DNA from: Ancistrus triradiatus
Lineage: Eukaryota; Chordata; Actinopteri; Siluriformes; Loricariidae
Direction: 5' to 3'
NCBI GenBank assembly: GCA_025084515.1
Contig: JAJAGP010000019.1
Span: 474,001-538,000, forward strand
DNA: 64,000 bases
Part shown: piece by piece, positions 53,431 through 64,000 of the stretch
Layout: each line of letters begins with the position of its first letter
Numbering within the stretch: position 1 is the first letter of the stretch
The notes under the pieces: model-generated
Database searches by the model: none
What the model saw: the letters and a program-made list of their open reading frames with translations, nothing else
What the model was told of the DNA's origin: nothing
Translations under genes and position numbers: made by a program

Positions 53431-53441
53431 AGGGTTATATA

Positions 53442-54581
53442 CAGTGGTGCTTGAACGATTATGAACCCTTTAGAATTTTCTATATTTCTGCATATATATG
53501 AGCTAAAACATCATCAGATTTTCACACAAGTCCTAATTACATACATATAATTACATACCAGTACATAAAAAGAACCCAGGTAAACAAAACAGTCAAACAG
53601 ACTGTTTACAAATAGAGGAAATTCAAGACCATTGTTACCCTTGCCCAGGAGTGGTCGACCAACAAAGGTCACTCCAAGAGCAAGGCTTGTAATAGTTGGT
53701 GAGGTCAAAAAGGACCCCAGGGTAACTTCTAAGCAACTGAAGGCCTCTCTCACACTGGCTAATGTTAATGTTCATGAGTCCACCATCAGAAGAACACTGA
53801 ACAACAATGGTGTGCATGGCAGGGTTGCAAGGAGAAAGCCACTGCTCTCCAAAAAGAACATTGCTGCTCATCTACAGTTTGCTAAAGATCATGTGGACAA
53901 GCCAGAAGGCTATTGGAAGAATGTTTTGTGGACAGATGAGACCAAAATAGAAATTTTTGGTTTAAAAGGAAAGTGTTATGTTTGGAGAAAGGAAAACACT
54001 GCATTCCAGCATAAGAACCTTATCCTATCTGTGAAACATGGTGGTGGTAGTATCATGGTTTGGGCCTGTTTTGCTGCATCTGGGCCAGGGAGGTTTACCA
54101 TCATAGATGGAACATTAAATTCTGAATTATATCAGAGAATTCTAAAGGAAAATGTCAGGACATCTGTCCATGAACTGAATCTCAAAAGAATGTGGGTCAT
54201 GCAGCAAGACAACGAGCCTAATGACACACATGTTGTTCTACCAAAGAATGGATAAAGAAGAATAAAGTTAATGTTTTGGAAAGGCCAAGTCAAAGTCCTG
54301 ACCTTAATCCAATCGAAATGTTGTGGAAGGACCTGAAGCGAGCAGCTAATGTGAGGAAACCCACCAACATCCCAGAGTTGAAGCTGTTCTATATGGAAGA
54401 ATGGGCTAAAATTCCTCCAAGCCGGTGTGCAGGACTGATCAACAGTTACAGGAAACGTTTAGTTGCACTTATTGCTGCACAGGGGGGTCACACCAGATAC
54501 TGAAAGCAAAGGTTCACATACTTTTGCACGCACTAATATGTAATATTAGATTATTTTCCTCAATAAATAAATGACCAAGTA
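53442..54581 (+). pseudogene. Tc1-like element, family 1 (copy I), N-terminal deletion
   Basis: The left end CAGTGGTGCTTGAACGATTA follows TA at 53440-53441; the right inverted repeat is missing. The helix-turn-helix region is deleted. The 207-codon frame 53632-54255 keeps SGRPTKVTPRAR, GYWKNVLWTDETKIE (Asp), HGGGSIMVWACFAASGPGR and MQQDNEPND (Asp). It then shifts and continues at 54276 with SQSPDLNPIEMLWKDLKRA (Glu) to the normal end GGHTRY. All three catalytic residues remain, but in two frames. Confidence 0.85.
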
Positions 54582-56022
54582 AATAAATATCACATCATTT
54601 ATTATCGCAAGGGGCATGTGCCCAAATCTCAGTGCTCCTCAGGGTGGGGGCTGCATCTGCAGCTGTCATGTGAACAAACCACTGGTGCCCCCACATTACA
54701 ATGACCTCCTTTTTTTGTATACAGCCATGCTTCTCTATGACTGAGAACGGATATACCACCATGTTGCAAACAGTTGTCCTAGCCAGGATTAAAAGCCCTT
54801 TGCTAGTGATTTGATCTACCAGAAGATAAAAGGCCCCACAACAAAAAGGTTTAAACACCCAACACATCCTAAACCCACATCACCCTTCCATTGACATGAC
54901 TATGCTAATGTTAATCAGAGTTAAATTAGTCATGAAGCAATGTTTACTATCCCACCACATGCTATTTTACCTCACCCTACAGCTCGGATCTGACCTTCCA
55001 TAATGTGGGTCCATCTTCTACAAAAATAAATATTCATAAACATAAACTCTGCTCTTTATTTTCATCTTATACTTCACCTGACACGATGGAACAAGACTGA
55101 TGTACATTACAATGGTGATCAGTATGTGGGTGCAGCCAGAGGAAGACATTGCTTGAGGCTTGGCGCTAATCTGAATATGCAAGATGAGAGACAGAGAGTG
55201 GTATGGCTGCCAATTTGACAGATGGACAATTAATCTGAGCTAAGATAGCAACTTGGCCTGAATACGAATTGCGGGATACAGTGCTGGACCTGAAGACAAG
55301 AAACAATTGTGATTTTAAGTGTAAAGTTGCCCAGTTTTGATCAAATGAGTCAGATTGATGAGCGGGAATGACAGCTCATCCATATGGATAACATCAATCG
55401 TTTCTTGGAAGAAGACAAGTAATACATTTACATTATTATCAAATCTGCATTGGCAAAAACAACATGTTTACTCCATTTGTTTCTAACTATCCAATATTGA
55501 TGCATTTGGATGAATTCATGCTTTCGACATTAGAAGACAAACTCGCAATATGTTTGCCAAAGAAACAGTTAAAGCCATGGGAGCATTGTTGCTAGGCAAC
55601 TAACCAATGTGGACGCTAAACGTCTCCTTGCACTCTGGTTACATAGCTTTTGACTGAAAGCCTACTAGCTAGCTGGGAGGTACTCAATTATTCTTTTATT
55701 CACTAAACATAAAGATAAGGCACAGTAGAGATTTTCCTTAGGATGTGTTCAGTAATTACAAAAAGGAGTCTCTTTATGACTGAAATGACACTATAAGTGC
55801 ACTTAGCATCAACATTGCTATTGCTAATAATGGGTGTATCCACCTCAGAAATGTGCAGTCAGCACTATGAGACCAAATACCACAACCATTGGTTGGCCTT
55901 TTTGTATTTATCTTTAACACGCCATAAAACTGTATTTATGGAAACAAAGTATTAGCCTAACTGTGTGTACACAAAGTATGAGAGTATGCATTATCGTTAT
56001 TTAGCCTGTATTAATCTTGTGT
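54582..56022. other. Intergenic, nothing recognised
   Basis: No gene or repeat recognised. The minus frame 54595-54867 has no recognised motif. Confidence 0.4.
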
Positions 56023-56973
56023 AATGTTAATGTTCATGAGTCCACCATCAGAAGAACACTGAACAACAATGGTGTGCATGGCAGGGTTGCAAGGGGAAAG
56101 CCACTGCTTTCCAAAAAGAACATTGCTGCTCGTTTGCAGTTTGCTAAAGATCACGTGGACAAGCCAGAAGGCTATTGGAAGAATGTTTTGTGGACGGATG
56201 AGACCAACATAGAACTTTTTGGTTTAAAAGAAAAGCGTTATGTTTGGAGAAAGGAAAACACTGCATTCCAGCATAAGAACCTTATCCCATCTGTGTTACC
56301 TGGTGGTGGTAGTATCATGGATTGGGCCTGTTTTGCTGCATCTGGGCCAGGGTGGTTTGCCATCACTGCTGGTACAATGAATTCTGAATTATATCAGAGA
56401 ATTCTAATGGAAAATGTCAGAACATCTGTCCATGAACTGAATCTCAAGAGAAGGTGGGTCATGCAGCAAGACAACGACCCTAAGCACACAAGTCGTTCTA
56501 CCAAAGAATGGTTAAAGAAGAATAAAGTTAATGTTTTGGAATGGTCAAGTCCTGACCTTAATCCAATCGAAATATTGTGGAAGGACCTGAAGTGAGCAGT
56601 TAATGTGAGGAAACCCACCAACATCCCAGAGCTGAAGCTGTTCTGTACGAAGGAATGGGCTAAAATTCCTCCAAGCCGGTGTGCAGGACTGGTCAACAGT
56701 TACAGGAAACGTTTAGCTGCAGTTATTGCTGCACAGGGGGGTCACACCAGATACTGAAAGCAAAGGTTCACATACTTTTGCCACTCACTAATATGTAATA
56801 TTGGATCATTTTCCTCAATAAATAAATGACCAACTATAATATTTTTGTCTCATTTGTTTAACTGGGTTCTCTTTATCTACTTTTAGGACTTGTGTGAAAA
56901 TCTGATGATGTTTTAGGTCATATTTATGCAGAAATATAGAACATTCTAAATGGTTCAAAAACTTTCAAGCACA
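56023..56973 (+). pseudogene. Tc1-like element, family 1 (copy J), catalytic half with one premature stop
   Basis: Begins abruptly inside the transposase (NVNVHESTIRRTLNNNGVHG). The frame from 56017 runs to a TGA at 56593-56595, where related copies have an Arg codon after KDLK. It contains WTDETNIE (Asp), MQQDNDPKHTSRS (Asp) and SSPDLNPIEILWKDLK (Glu). Coding-like sequence continues past the stop to GGHTRY at about 56757, then the right inverted repeat. It is the best preserved catalytic domain in the window. Two codons are lost before SPDLNPIE. Confidence 0.85.
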
Positions 56974-57335
56974 ACATGTCCAGGCTGCATATTTGTGTTC
57001 TCTTTGTGCATACGTCTTTGGATGGCAAAAGTTCACCTAAAGCATCTGTGTTAATTCTCTGGAATGCATACTGATAAGTGAAGTTTGATCATTGCATTTA
57101 AACAAATGCATTGCCTCTGAGACCAATAAAAGATATACAATATACAAATGTCTTAAAATGCCACAAACATATTTCTTAAAACAGGTATTTATCTTTATTT
57201 CTTTTATTTATGATTTTCTTTTACTGCTATTTTCTACAAAAAACTATATTCTTTTTGTCAAACTATACTCAAACTACACTTTACTTTCTCTTATATTTAT
57301 TATAGTACGAATTTTTCAGCACAAGCACATGAAGT
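56974..57335. other. Intergenic, nothing recognised
   Basis: AT-rich, no features. Confidence 0.4.
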
Positions 57336-57485
57336 CAGCTTTATTCGTATATAAATAGAACATTGTCTCAAATCAGCATTACAATCATCTAGGCCCACAG
57401 CCCTAATCGAGCAAGAAACAGTTTCAAAGAAGAAACCTTGTGGGACCAGGACTCAGAAAGGGATTCTTCCTCCTTTGGAAACCTA
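57336..57485 (+). mobile_element. Diverged copy of the interspersed repeat at 8924
   Basis: Shares ACATTGTCTCAAA, the GAGCAAG block, AAGAAACCTTG, GACCAGGACTCA and GAAAGGGA in order. It is more diverged than the copy inside Tc1 copy A. Confidence 0.55.
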
Positions 57486-57699
57486 GATGTTATATTTAAG
57501 AATGAACTGAAATTATATTAGTATTAAATCTGTAAGAATACATATGTTAAATAAAAGAAGCTAAATAAAACACATAAAAAGAAAATATAATAAAATATAG
57601 AAGGTTATAAGTAACCGAGAATCTAAAGAAGTGAATATAATAGAACAGAAAATGTATACAAGTCTCAAAAAATTATTTATTTCAGTATAAATGCACTTA

Positions 57700-59600
57700 A
57701 CAGATGTGGTGGGGTGACATCCCAGCCAACAAAAGGAAGGAAGAGGGAATTAGGGTCCTCTGATGTGGTCTAAGTAGAAATGTGATGGCTGGAACTGGTG
57801 CCGGAAGAACAGCTTGGACAGAAAACAAAATATGTAATTGCAAAAACAAAATATGTAAAAAAGACAACATCCCAGATCACCACAAAACTCTATGACAGTG
57901 AATCCCCAACTGTCAGTCTGAGGCAGGGAAGTACAACTACAGGCTATAGAGGACCAAAGCCCAGCCCAGTCCCCCAACATCTAACCTCACCCAACAACAG
58001 ACTGGTCACCCGACCAAAGGGTATGACACAACCCAGGCAACCCAGATACTCTAGCCCCAGGACCAGAGCCACACTTCCCACTCTAGAGAGATTAGCCAAA
58101 TGCCTGTGTAAAAAGTATTCTTGTAATCTTCAATGAAAAATTGGGAGTGCGTCTGAATCCCAGACAAGTGTGGGGAAATTATTCCACACCTATGGGGCCA
58201 TGCATGAGAATGCCCTTCCCCATGCTGTGACCTTATAAATTCTAGGAACTAAAATTAGTCCTGAACCTCTTGAACAAGAAGATATGGAGGGCTGCAAGAC
58301 TCTACAAATTCACTCAGATAATGTAGGTCCAGACAACCCAAATAATGTGGAGCTATATATGTTACCAGAAATATATTGTGATCAATGCAGACACTAACAG
58401 GTAAGCAGTGCAGAGCTGACAGAACACCACAGCAGAAATACTGTACATTACGTCAACTTTCATTAAATCCAAATGGTATTTCACACAGGTTATCACTGTA
58501 ACCAAACATTTAAATTATTATAAAATAATATTAAACCCAGCTTTTTCATGCTGAACTGAACAGTAGCATCATTGCACTGTAATGGTAATATATTCACTTT
58601 TATTAATTCCATCAAGGATTTATAACTTTTGAAGCTCATGCATTGTTATGTGATTTGTTGAGTATGCAATGTATTAGCACAAACTGTGCAGACTAAAGAT
58701 ATATAGAGTAGAATGATACTGCTACTGGCTGAAATCAGAATATACTATTGGGGATGTTGTTTACATTAGATCATTCCCATCACTAACCTTTACATTTAAA
58801 ACAAGATTAAAAGTGACAATAAATGTTAAAATATTACTATTTATTTCTTGTTTTTGTGTCACTTTTTAACTTTTTATTGGGTATCTCTCAACCTGCAGAG
58901 AGCAAATATATAGAGGTTTTAAAATGCATAGGCTAGTTTCTCAGCAACATGTAACAACAATATCTTTCTGAACTTGGCCAGGTTTCTCAAGTGGTAATAT
59001 GCAATTTTAAGAATATTATTTATATGGGAATAAAATAAAACACAGCATTAAATGTTACACCACAGTCCTTAACTATAACTTTTGGTGTCATAGAATGATG
59101 TTTAAGTTTAAAGATTAAATAAGCTACTTTATCATGGGCCGACTTAACATCAGTACTTTTGTTTTATTGGAGTTTATTTCATATTTACCTAAGGTCATTA
59201 ACACAGTATTCAGTTTTTGTGTAACTGCTGCTGAATATGGCTGATAAGTCTAACTGTGTATTATCAGCGAAGAAGTACAAATAATTATATTGCAGATTAC
59301 ATGTCCCAATTGCTGTACATAAATTGAACTCAATAAAGGTCCTGGAACAGATCTTTGTGGGACAACGTATTACTCTCTTTAAACCTATAAAACTTCCGTC
59401 GGTACATCACCATCATTCAGAGAGATACTTTTCTTGAATTAACCCATAGCTATATATGGAACCAACTGAATTACAGAAGCATTCAGTAAAACTAGTGTGC
59501 TAGACAATTTCATATTCTTGGAGAGACAGGGCAATGGGTCACATTATTAGTACCTAGTACTTCTATTCACCACACCAATTGTGTTAAAGTGCTCCTACCA
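57700..59600 (+). repeat. Old composite fish repeat, class unknown
   Basis: Blocks such as GTGGGGAAATTATTCCACAC, CTGTGACCTTATAAATTCTA, GGTAAGCAGTGCAGAGC, TAACTGTGTATTATCAGCG and GGTCCTGGAACAGATCTTTG follow each other as in a long repeat family that I recall from other fish genomes. No protein domain is visible. The 112-codon frame at 57798-58136 is part of it and probably not a gene. Confidence 0.4.
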
Positions 59601-59785
59601 AACTTCAAATTGTAAGGCTCCTTCCTTCACACAGTCTGAGTATCATCTTGAATTGAATTTGCAGTATCACCTGTGTAGGAAAGCACCACTTTAAAAGATA
59701 TAAAGAGAATCTAAAGAGAATCATGCTCAGTCAGAAGTTAATATTTTATCTTATTCAGCAAGTCATTTTGCAATTTTAAACAGTC

Positions 59786-59923
59786 CAGGATTCAAATCCC
59801 ACCTCTGCCAGGCTGCCAGTATTGGGTTCTTGAGCAAAGTACTTAACCCACAATTACTTGCCTTTTATCAGTTGTATGTTGCTCTGGGTAAGTGTCTGCT
59901 AAATACCGTAAACGTAAATGTAC
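59786..59923 (+). mobile_element. 5'-truncated L2-tailed SINE
   Basis: Starts at the B box (GGATTCAAATCC) and runs to GCTCTGGGTAAGTGTCTGCT and a TAAATGTAC end. The tRNA-like head is missing. Confidence 0.7.
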
Positions 59924-60628
59924 ACAATTACTACTCATAAAATAGTTCTTTTGTTTTTTCAAAGTCATTACCATACATGGTTTCATACAAAGAACTTCTA
60001 TCATATCATTTTACATTTTACAGCTTAAGTATTACAGCTTATATGGTGCTAATAAGTGTGTGCATTATAAGTGTGGGTGTTATATAATGTGTTATGGTGC
60101 TAATGAAGAGAAGATTATCCTACTTATGTCCACAGTTTAGCAGTTGGTCAGTTTATTTATTTATTTTGTTATTATTTTTCACTTTTTTTGATGGTCAGAG
60201 CCAGAGGGTCAGGTCTCACAGGGAGCGCAGGGCTAAATGTGCCAGGGTGGAGTGCCAATCCATCACATGGGTAGGTAGGAGCGCAGTATTGAAAGGATAA
60301 TAACTGGCCTCCCCTTCCTCAGACAAAGTTAATCATGTTTGGTTGTGATGGCTGGTCTAACAGTAAGGCACTGTAGGGACGTGAACCCGGGTCCCTGCAG
60401 GGATGAGCTAGAATTTTAAAATCCTATGCAACACAAGCATTCTTTACTTTTTAAAAAAATAAAATGTAATATAATATAAACGGAATAACAATTAAAAAGC
60501 TTTATTCTTGTAAGTATTTCTATAAACACAACTGAATAAAAATTTCAAGATAAAACCAGTTCATCAAACATCCAATGTAAATAGATACTGTATGTAAAGT
60601 CTTTTCAGAACGGTCCAGCAAATTACAC

Positions 60629-60629
<1 letters not shown>
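59924..60629. other. Intergenic; weak SINE-like fragment
   Basis: 60222-60290 may be the tail of a reverse GGCGGCACGGTGG-type SINE (GGAGTGCCAATCCATCACAT). 60385-60412 repeats the GGTCCCTGCAG-GATGAGCTA motif seen near 5469. Otherwise nothing. Confidence 0.35.

Positions 60630-60687
<58 letters not shown>
60630..60687. repeat. (ATA)n microsatellite
   Basis: About 19 uninterrupted units. It produces a poly-Tyr or poly-Ile frame on the minus strand, which is not a gene. Confidence 0.95.
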
Positions 60688-60688
<1 letters not shown>

Positions 60689-62833
60689 GTTTCAGAAACA
60701 GTGTTTGCCAAGAAAAGCACAAATCGTCTGGAAAAAACGTGGGTAAAAGATCTGATTCTATTGAAACAGATCCAGCCACAAGGGGGCAGAAGTCCAATTA
60801 CTGTCAAGTCCACACAACGAAGGTCATTTGTATGATTTTGGCGAACTTCTCTTTAAGAGGAAAAACTGCAGCATGCTATTTTCTTTGCAAATGACCTTGC
60901 ATGGATGTGTTTACAGTATATTGATTGATGCTTTCTTTGTTACATGTATTATTGGACATCATTTAAAAGAATCTTTGTAGTTCAAACAAAAATTGCTTAT
61001 GAATTACAGGCTAATTATTGTTGAATAGCAAAGACATTGAAGCATTTTAAAACTGTAAACGCAGGTGCTGAGTTTCCCAATTCTTCACAGTTTTTTGTGG
61101 CTAATTAGGGGTTTGTTCTTTGGATTTGACAAAAGGATTATTCTCACTTGCCCTGCTGTTAAACAGAAATTTCAAAGCATATTTTCACTCCATATTCCAG
61201 TTATTTTTCAAAACCTTAATCTTGTCATCCAGATGGTCCAAGTCTCTTTCTGATATAATTGGCTATGAATCTGGTGTGATTTACAGTGTAACACATTGCA
61301 AAGACAGGTGCACATTTCTTTTAGTTCGTTTTTTTTTTTTTTGAGTGGCCTACGCTTCCTGACAAGCTCTTATCATGCCACATGTCTGTTGCAGAAAAAG
61401 AGGAAGCGTGAAACAAATCAATTGGCTTCCTCAAGCCTCATTTTACTGAAAGCTGACCTTTAATTAAGAAATTCTCAAAAGCTTGCGTCACTGTCAGCAC
61501 GTGTCCTTGTACGTTTTACACCGGTGTGTTACCTCACGAGCATTTCATCATATAACTATGCCTGGATTTTGGTAACGGGAAGAGGGGCGCATTGATGCTT
61601 TTGAAGTGACAACCACGTTATGAGAGTAGAACTTGAAGAAACAAGGCAAGCAAGAGAGGCCTAACATGTAGCTGTTCCAATAAATGGGAAAGGGAAAAAT
61701 AACTTGAAAGAATGGCGTATATCAAGCCCGACCCTGGGACACACTCTTCCTGCTCACTCCTCACTGTGTGTGATTCCCTGTTGAAGCCATCTGGCTCTCT
61801 CTTTCTTTCTTTCCCACTCAACATATTGTCATTCCATCCTCCCCCCAGCCCACTCACTCGCGCCAATCTGTCCCCTACCTATGCCAGCCGGGCATGAGTG
61901 TGCTTGTGTTTATGTGAGAGAGAATAAGACAGTCAGGGAGCACCATGGTAGATCAGCATTGCTTTAAATGCTCCCAGTTGTCCTTTCCCCTCTTAATCAC
62001 AAGGATCTGCTCCTCAAAACATGAAAGACCCCATTAAAAGAAGCAAACGGAGGTGTGTGAACAATTCAGAGGTTCTCATTATGTGAAATCGTGTGTAAAA
62101 TAGGTGGAGAAGAAAAGTACATATATTTATACAAGTGAAAGTGCCAAATATGAAAGCATGTACTAAAGTAAAAATGACTAAAGTTGAGTCATTTGTATTT
62201 CAGAACATCAACTTCTCATTTTTCATGGTGCATCTTGTTTGTAAATATTAAACACAACCATCACTGTTGCTAGCTTGTTGACAAGACTATTCTTTAGTAT
62301 ATGATCTTTTACTAGGCCTGTCAGATTCCTTCGAATATGGCATTACATGTATAATTACTGGGCTGTAGATCAGTACCAAGCAGTTGTTGTTTGGTTTTGG
62401 GCTGCTACAATCTGACTAAAAGAACTGTTGTTTAACAAATAAATCAGAGAAGTAAAGCTGTAGCGTAATTTGTTTAATAAATGGCGTGCAAAAACTCACC
62501 CGTTGATGCCAGCCTTGCCTCCACAATAATAAGACCGCAAACTGCTGGCATAAACAGTGGAAGCAGCCTTTCTTTCTTAATCAAATTACTCAATAATAGT
62601 AGTCAGTATTCATTAAATTCATGAAGTTTGTTTTGTTTCTTTAACTCATCTTAACTGATCTAGGAATACATCTAGGAATTTCTGTACAGGAATGTTGGTC
62701 GTTAGGTCAAATCCCTAATTCACAACATACTGTTTGCTTACTAACAACATGCTTGTAAAACCCATGTAGTGTGCAACAAGCACATAATTTGGGATTTAGA
62801 AACAAATATATAGAACATAAAGTACAATATAAC
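60688..62833. other. Intergenic, no gene recognised
   Basis: No repeat family or exon recognised. 61350-62070 is relatively complex and repeat-free and could be examined for conservation. Confidence 0.35.
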
Positions 62834-63394
62834 TACCGTATTTTTACCATAAAGCGCACCGGAAATATAAACGATCGGCTGCTAACGGGTATATTTTTAT
62901 ACATAAAGCACACCGGGTTATAAGACGCATGAAATTAAACAAAACTCTTAAGTTCCGTCAGAAGCTCAGTTTGGTCTTTACCTGGCGCAGGGCGTCTTCT
63001 TGCTTCCTCCACTTCCGTACCATTGATTCGTTAATGTTGAATTCTCTCGCAGCTGCTCTATGTCCATGTTGTACTGCGTGACTGATAGCGTTGAGTTTGA
63101 AATCCGCTTCAAAAATAAATCAATGAATGCACGTACCCTAATGCTGAAGCACATACCGTATTACTCCGCGATGCTGCGCACTACGGTTGCCGTAAGCTTC
63201 ATAACCTACCAAGACCGTGCTAAAACATTTTGACAGATTTATGAGCGCCGTGTACCATCTACAGTCGGTTCTAGGTCAGAAAGCACAACCAGAATTAATT
63301 CATACATTAGACGCACCGCATTTTAAGGCGCACTGTCGATTTTTGAGAAAATTAAAGGATTTTAAGTGCGCCTTATGGTCCGAAAAATACGGTA
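62834..63394 (-). mobile_element. pogo/Tigger-type non-autonomous element with HTH remnant
   Basis: TACCGTATTTTTACCATAAA on the left is inverted on the right (TATGGTCCGAAAAATACGGTA), with TA at each end. Subterminal AAGCGCACC and GTGCGCCTT extend the inverted repeat. On the minus strand, about 62970-63115, the sequence encodes DFKLNAISHAVQHGHRAAAR, then EFNINESMVRKWRKQEDAL, the N-terminal DNA-binding domain of a fish pogo-like transposase. The rest of the protein is absent. Confidence 0.85.
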
Positions 63395-64000
63395 AATAAG
63401 AGAACATCTCTGACTTGAGTAAAAATTTGTCACAAATTTAGCTTCTCTCCAAGAGACAGTTGAATTTGAAATAAATATAAAACAGTAAATGTGGCGCATT
63501 ACCCCACATAACTGGTATATGCCTGTGGTTAGGGACAGAGATCTGTACAACTGATCCATTTGAGCTATTATGGCTTGCATGGCTTGACAAATTGCAAGAA
63601 GCTTAAACACAGGTTCTCATATAATAAAGCAATGATTGAATCATTAAAACAGATTTGGAGGGATTCTTTACAAAAAGCAAGAAGTGGTGACTCTAGAGGT
63701 CAGACATATTCATTTCCAAACAGCCTCTCATTATTCATATCCAAAACCTCACTCTCATTAAATGCCTTCAAACCAGGCAGATATCGACCAGTGTCAGGAT
63801 TTGAATGGCGCAGCATGCGGGGAACCCTTTCTCAGTGGAAGAGGGTGCAAAGGTGAACTGTTCATCTATTCATGTCTTCCCTTCTCTCTGTCTCGTTTTC
63901 ACATCCACTCCCCCCGGGTCTCACTTGAGAGAAATCAGTGTGTAATGAATGGCCAATCAAAACAGACAGCGACACTGCCAGGGTGGAAAATAACCAATCA
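63395..64000. other. Intergenic, nothing recognised
   Basis: The open frame at 63560-63856 has no recognisable domain. A poly-C run (CCCCCCGGG) lies near 63910. Confidence 0.4.

Noticed and set aside
57798..58136. 112-codon frame as a hypothetical gene
   Set aside because: Lies in a block-wise fish repeat and shows no domain.
60520..60813. Poly-Tyr and poly-Ile proteins
   Set aside because: Created by the (ATA)n microsatellite.
1..64000. CRISPR array, bacterial operons or phage genes
   Set aside because: No regular spaced repeats or compact gene arrangement; introns and SINEs show a vertebrate genome.

Overview
The window looks like teleost fish chromosomal DNA, probably from an ostariophysan and possibly catfish-like. 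Evidence is AT-rich sequence with vertebrate-type introns and many degenerate Tc1-like transposons. It also has two tRNA-derived SINE families, fish hAT and pogo remnants, and a vertebrate Ty3/gypsy-type LTR element. The species cannot be fixed from sequence alone.

Only one host gene is recognised: the 3' half of pik3ap1 (BCAP, the B-cell adaptor for PI3-kinase) on the + strand. Eight exons from 12752 to 34474 join in a single frame and encode 246 C-terminal residues. These include a YxxM motif (YELM), a proline-rich stretch, a coiled-coil-like LQEQVK...ALERF..WQ block and a tyrosine-rich tail containing VYDKINIVHH. AATAAA follows about 105 bases after the stop codon. No upstream exon is recognised in 1-12751. 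Nothing from 34.6 to 64 kb is recognisable as a gene.

Region by region: 1-12.7 kb holds a hAT remnant split by a LINE, two SINE families, a complete solo LTR with 5-base target duplications, and a tangle of two Tc1 families. The 12.5 kb intron (13171-25702) holds a 190-base TA/TG microsatellite, a TIR element and a Tc1 copy broken by a roughly 3.7 kb LTR retrotransposon. Introns from 26 to 34 kb hold a SINE inside a SINE, three separate Tc1/mariner-type elements, and a Tc1 inserted inside one of them. The intergenic part holds SINEs, more broken Tc1 copies (one split by a hAT element), a degenerate mariner-like transposase, a composite old repeat near 57-59.6 kb and a pogo-type element that keeps part of its DNA-binding domain. 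No transposase or gag frame is intact.

The most unusual material is the LTR family, seen as a solo LTR at 5669-6838 and as a nested non-autonomous element at 19756-23493. Both LTRs put a TATA-like box in the loop of a long hairpin whose outer arms differ between the copies yet stay paired. Both also carry a stem with a B-box-like GTTCGA motif at the same relative place. In the nested copy, the bases expected at the transcript start can pair with the primer-binding site, as in self-priming Tf1/sushi-group elements. The internal region keeps only a gag-like fragment fused to 81-base and 54-base in-frame tandem repeats.
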